Of a stretch of DNA of 64,000 bases, positions 62,258 to 64,000 are shown piece by piece (position 1 is the first letter of the stretch; each line of letters starts with the position of its first letter). Location of the stretch: assembly GCA_041689615.1 (NCBI GenBank), contig JBDNFW010000044.1, positions 30,374 to 94,373 on the forward strand, in the 5' to 3' direction. The translations under genes and the position numbers were made by a program. Under the pieces are notes generated by a model, which was not told the origin of the DNA, did not search any database, and saw nothing but the letters and a program-made list of their open reading frames with translations. This DNA is from UBA7359 sp041689615. GTDB taxonomy: Bacteria > Pseudomonadota > Gammaproteobacteria > Eutrophobiales > Eutrophobiaceae.

Positions 62258-63452
62258 GTTACAGCCACCAGCTTGGGGAAACTCAACAGCAACTCGCGAT
62301 AATACTCATATTGCTGTTGCCGCAATTTAATTTCACGCGGTAAGCCTTCGCTGATTGAGTTTGTTAATGCGTCGAATTTATCTAAGATGGCAACGATGCG
62401 GGCTTGTTCGGCGAGGGGCGGGATGGGGATCTGTATTTTTCTTAAATTGTCATTATAAAGACGCTTTATCGTCCCACCTTCAGAAGCATTCCAATTTGCA
62501 ATTTGGTAAAAGTAAAACAAGTATTTATTTAATATTTGTCTTTCATCATTTTCAATCCAAACGATATTACTATCCTGAAAATAGGCATCTTGCCCATCAA
62601 ACATGACAGTTCTTCCGATCGTGCCGCTTGCAGAAATTAGAACTTCACCTATTTTTGGATAACTATATCTAGCTTTGTATTCATGAAATAGTTCTTGTGT
62701 AATATATGCATTAGGTTCTTTTCCGAAAGTTCCAATTTTATAAAATGGAATATCACCTGTTTCAGAAGTTTGTTTTTTTAAAATTCGCTTACACATGCAA
62801 ACTTTACCCACTTCCCCCAAAGTTTTCCATTCGGCTTGGCCTTCTTCAAAACTCAACAACTGGTCGCGATAGTAGTTGTATTGCTTTTTCCGTGCGGTCA
62901 GTTCGGCGGTCAGCTCGGCGGTCAGCTCGGCGGTCAGCTCGGTGAAGGTGTCCAAAATACGGACGATTTCGGCTTGGATTTCTAGGGATTTTTTTGGGTT
63001 TTCTGGGCAGGGGATAGGGATTTCATACTCATCGCGAATTACTGAGGGATGTGCTTTTTTGGTGTAGTCAAAAACTTTACCTTCCCAGGCGCCAGACAAT
63101 ACATGATAAAGGAATCGTGTATTTAGTTCGTCTTGCTTGAGGACTTTCATCCAACCACAAACATTTGTTACTGAATAGTTGTGAGCTGAACGGTAAAAAA
63201 AACGACCACCGCCATCGATAGACCAAGTAATTCTCTCATCATCGAACATGTATTTGCCATAGCGGCCAAACTCGCCATTTCTGACCGCTGAGGACGAATA
63301 GACGGGATAGTTTCCGGGGTCATTAGCTAAATCATTCTTTGAAATGACATTGCCTCGTCCCAGCTTGACGAACCCTGCATCTTCCAGTTCGCCGAGCTGC
63401 TTCCACTCTACCTCAACCCCATCCAGCAGCTTTTCCATAAAGCTCATATTGC

Positions 63453-63456
<4 letters not shown>
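62254..63456 (-). CDS. hsdS: Type I specificity subunit HsdS with TAEL spacer repeats
   Basis: A 400-residue specificity subunit with two target-recognition domains (about 10-155 and 205-345), each followed by a conserved helix (AEIVRILDTF and EQARIVAILDKFDAL). At the first helix lies the tandem repeat TEL-TAEL-TAEL-TAEL-TA (62893-62943), the same spacer repeat that in EcoR124I/EcoR124II sets the gap between half-sites. Overlaps hsdM and the GxxExxY gene by 4 bases each. Confidence 0.95.

Positions 63457-64000
<544 letters not shown>

Noticed and set aside
62893..62943. Tandem repeats that could be a CRISPR or satellite
   Set aside because: The 12-base units are in frame within hsdS and encode the TAEL spacer; there are no CRISPR-like spacers.

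Overview
The window looks like the chromosome of an AT-rich gammaproteobacterium. The evidence is gene content and order: ndk-rlmN-pilF-rodZ-hisS-yfgM-bamB-der, bamC-dapA, rpe-gph-trpE-trpG-trpD-trpC, ychF-pth-rplY-prs-tRNA-Gln-ispE-lolB-TPR lipoprotein, and hemA-prfA-prmC-moeB. These arrangements are typical of Gammaproteobacteria with an outer membrane (BamB, BamC, LolB, PilF). I cannot name the genus. A SUF-only iron-sulfur operon, a TauE-type exporter and a heme-motif membrane protein would fit a marine or sulfur-associated lineage, but that is inference.

Layout. 1-3.7 kb: a type I restriction-modification (RM) island on the minus strand (hsdM, an oversized hsdS, rhuM running off the left edge). 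4.1-11.5 kb: iscR and a complete SUF operon (A-type carrier, sufB, sufC, sufD, sufS, sufU, sufT, Rieske ferredoxin), preceded by an IscR-like box. 11.8-19.9 kb: the ndk-to-der cluster, which lacks the usual ispG between rodZ and hisS. 19.9-22.3 kb: a decaying stretch with a 5'-truncated antiporter, a broken SpoIIAA-like gene, a frameshifted hypothetical gene and palindromic repeats. 22.3-25.7 kb: bamC, dapA, gcvR, bcp. 25.7-27.1 kb: a phoH-family pseudogene with three lesions. 27.2-35 kb: accessory and membrane genes (heme-motif membrane protein, SpoIIE-type phosphatase, SWIB protein, AI-2E family permease, queG, NfeD/SPFH pair, DUF4870, DUF3530). 35-40.6 kb: rpe, gph and the trp genes. 40.7-46.8 kb: assorted accessory genes, including a 54-residue protein with an oxidoreductase-like motif. 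46.9-58.4 kb: the ychF-to-lolB and hemA-to-moeB clusters. 58.6-64 kb: a second type I RM system (hsdR, a GxxExxY gene, hsdS, hsdM entering from the right edge) that matches the EcoR124I (type IC) pattern in length, catalytic residue positions and TAEL spacer repeats.

The most striking non-coding signal is a family of at least six dispersed 120-240 bp elements (here called A1-A6). Each begins from just inside to six bases past a stop codon, each lies in the same orientation as the upstream gene, and most have end sequences that match each other within a copy while differing between copies. That is what a transcribed hairpin element would look like. A second family consists of different palindromes sharing a central GGA and a CCGCC-ATGGAT-GGCGG type core (6.5, 22.1-22.3 and 34.9-35.1 kb, and nested in copy A5). 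A third inverted-repeat unit fills the gph-trpE gap. No CRISPR array, prophage, rRNA gene or transposase gene was seen.
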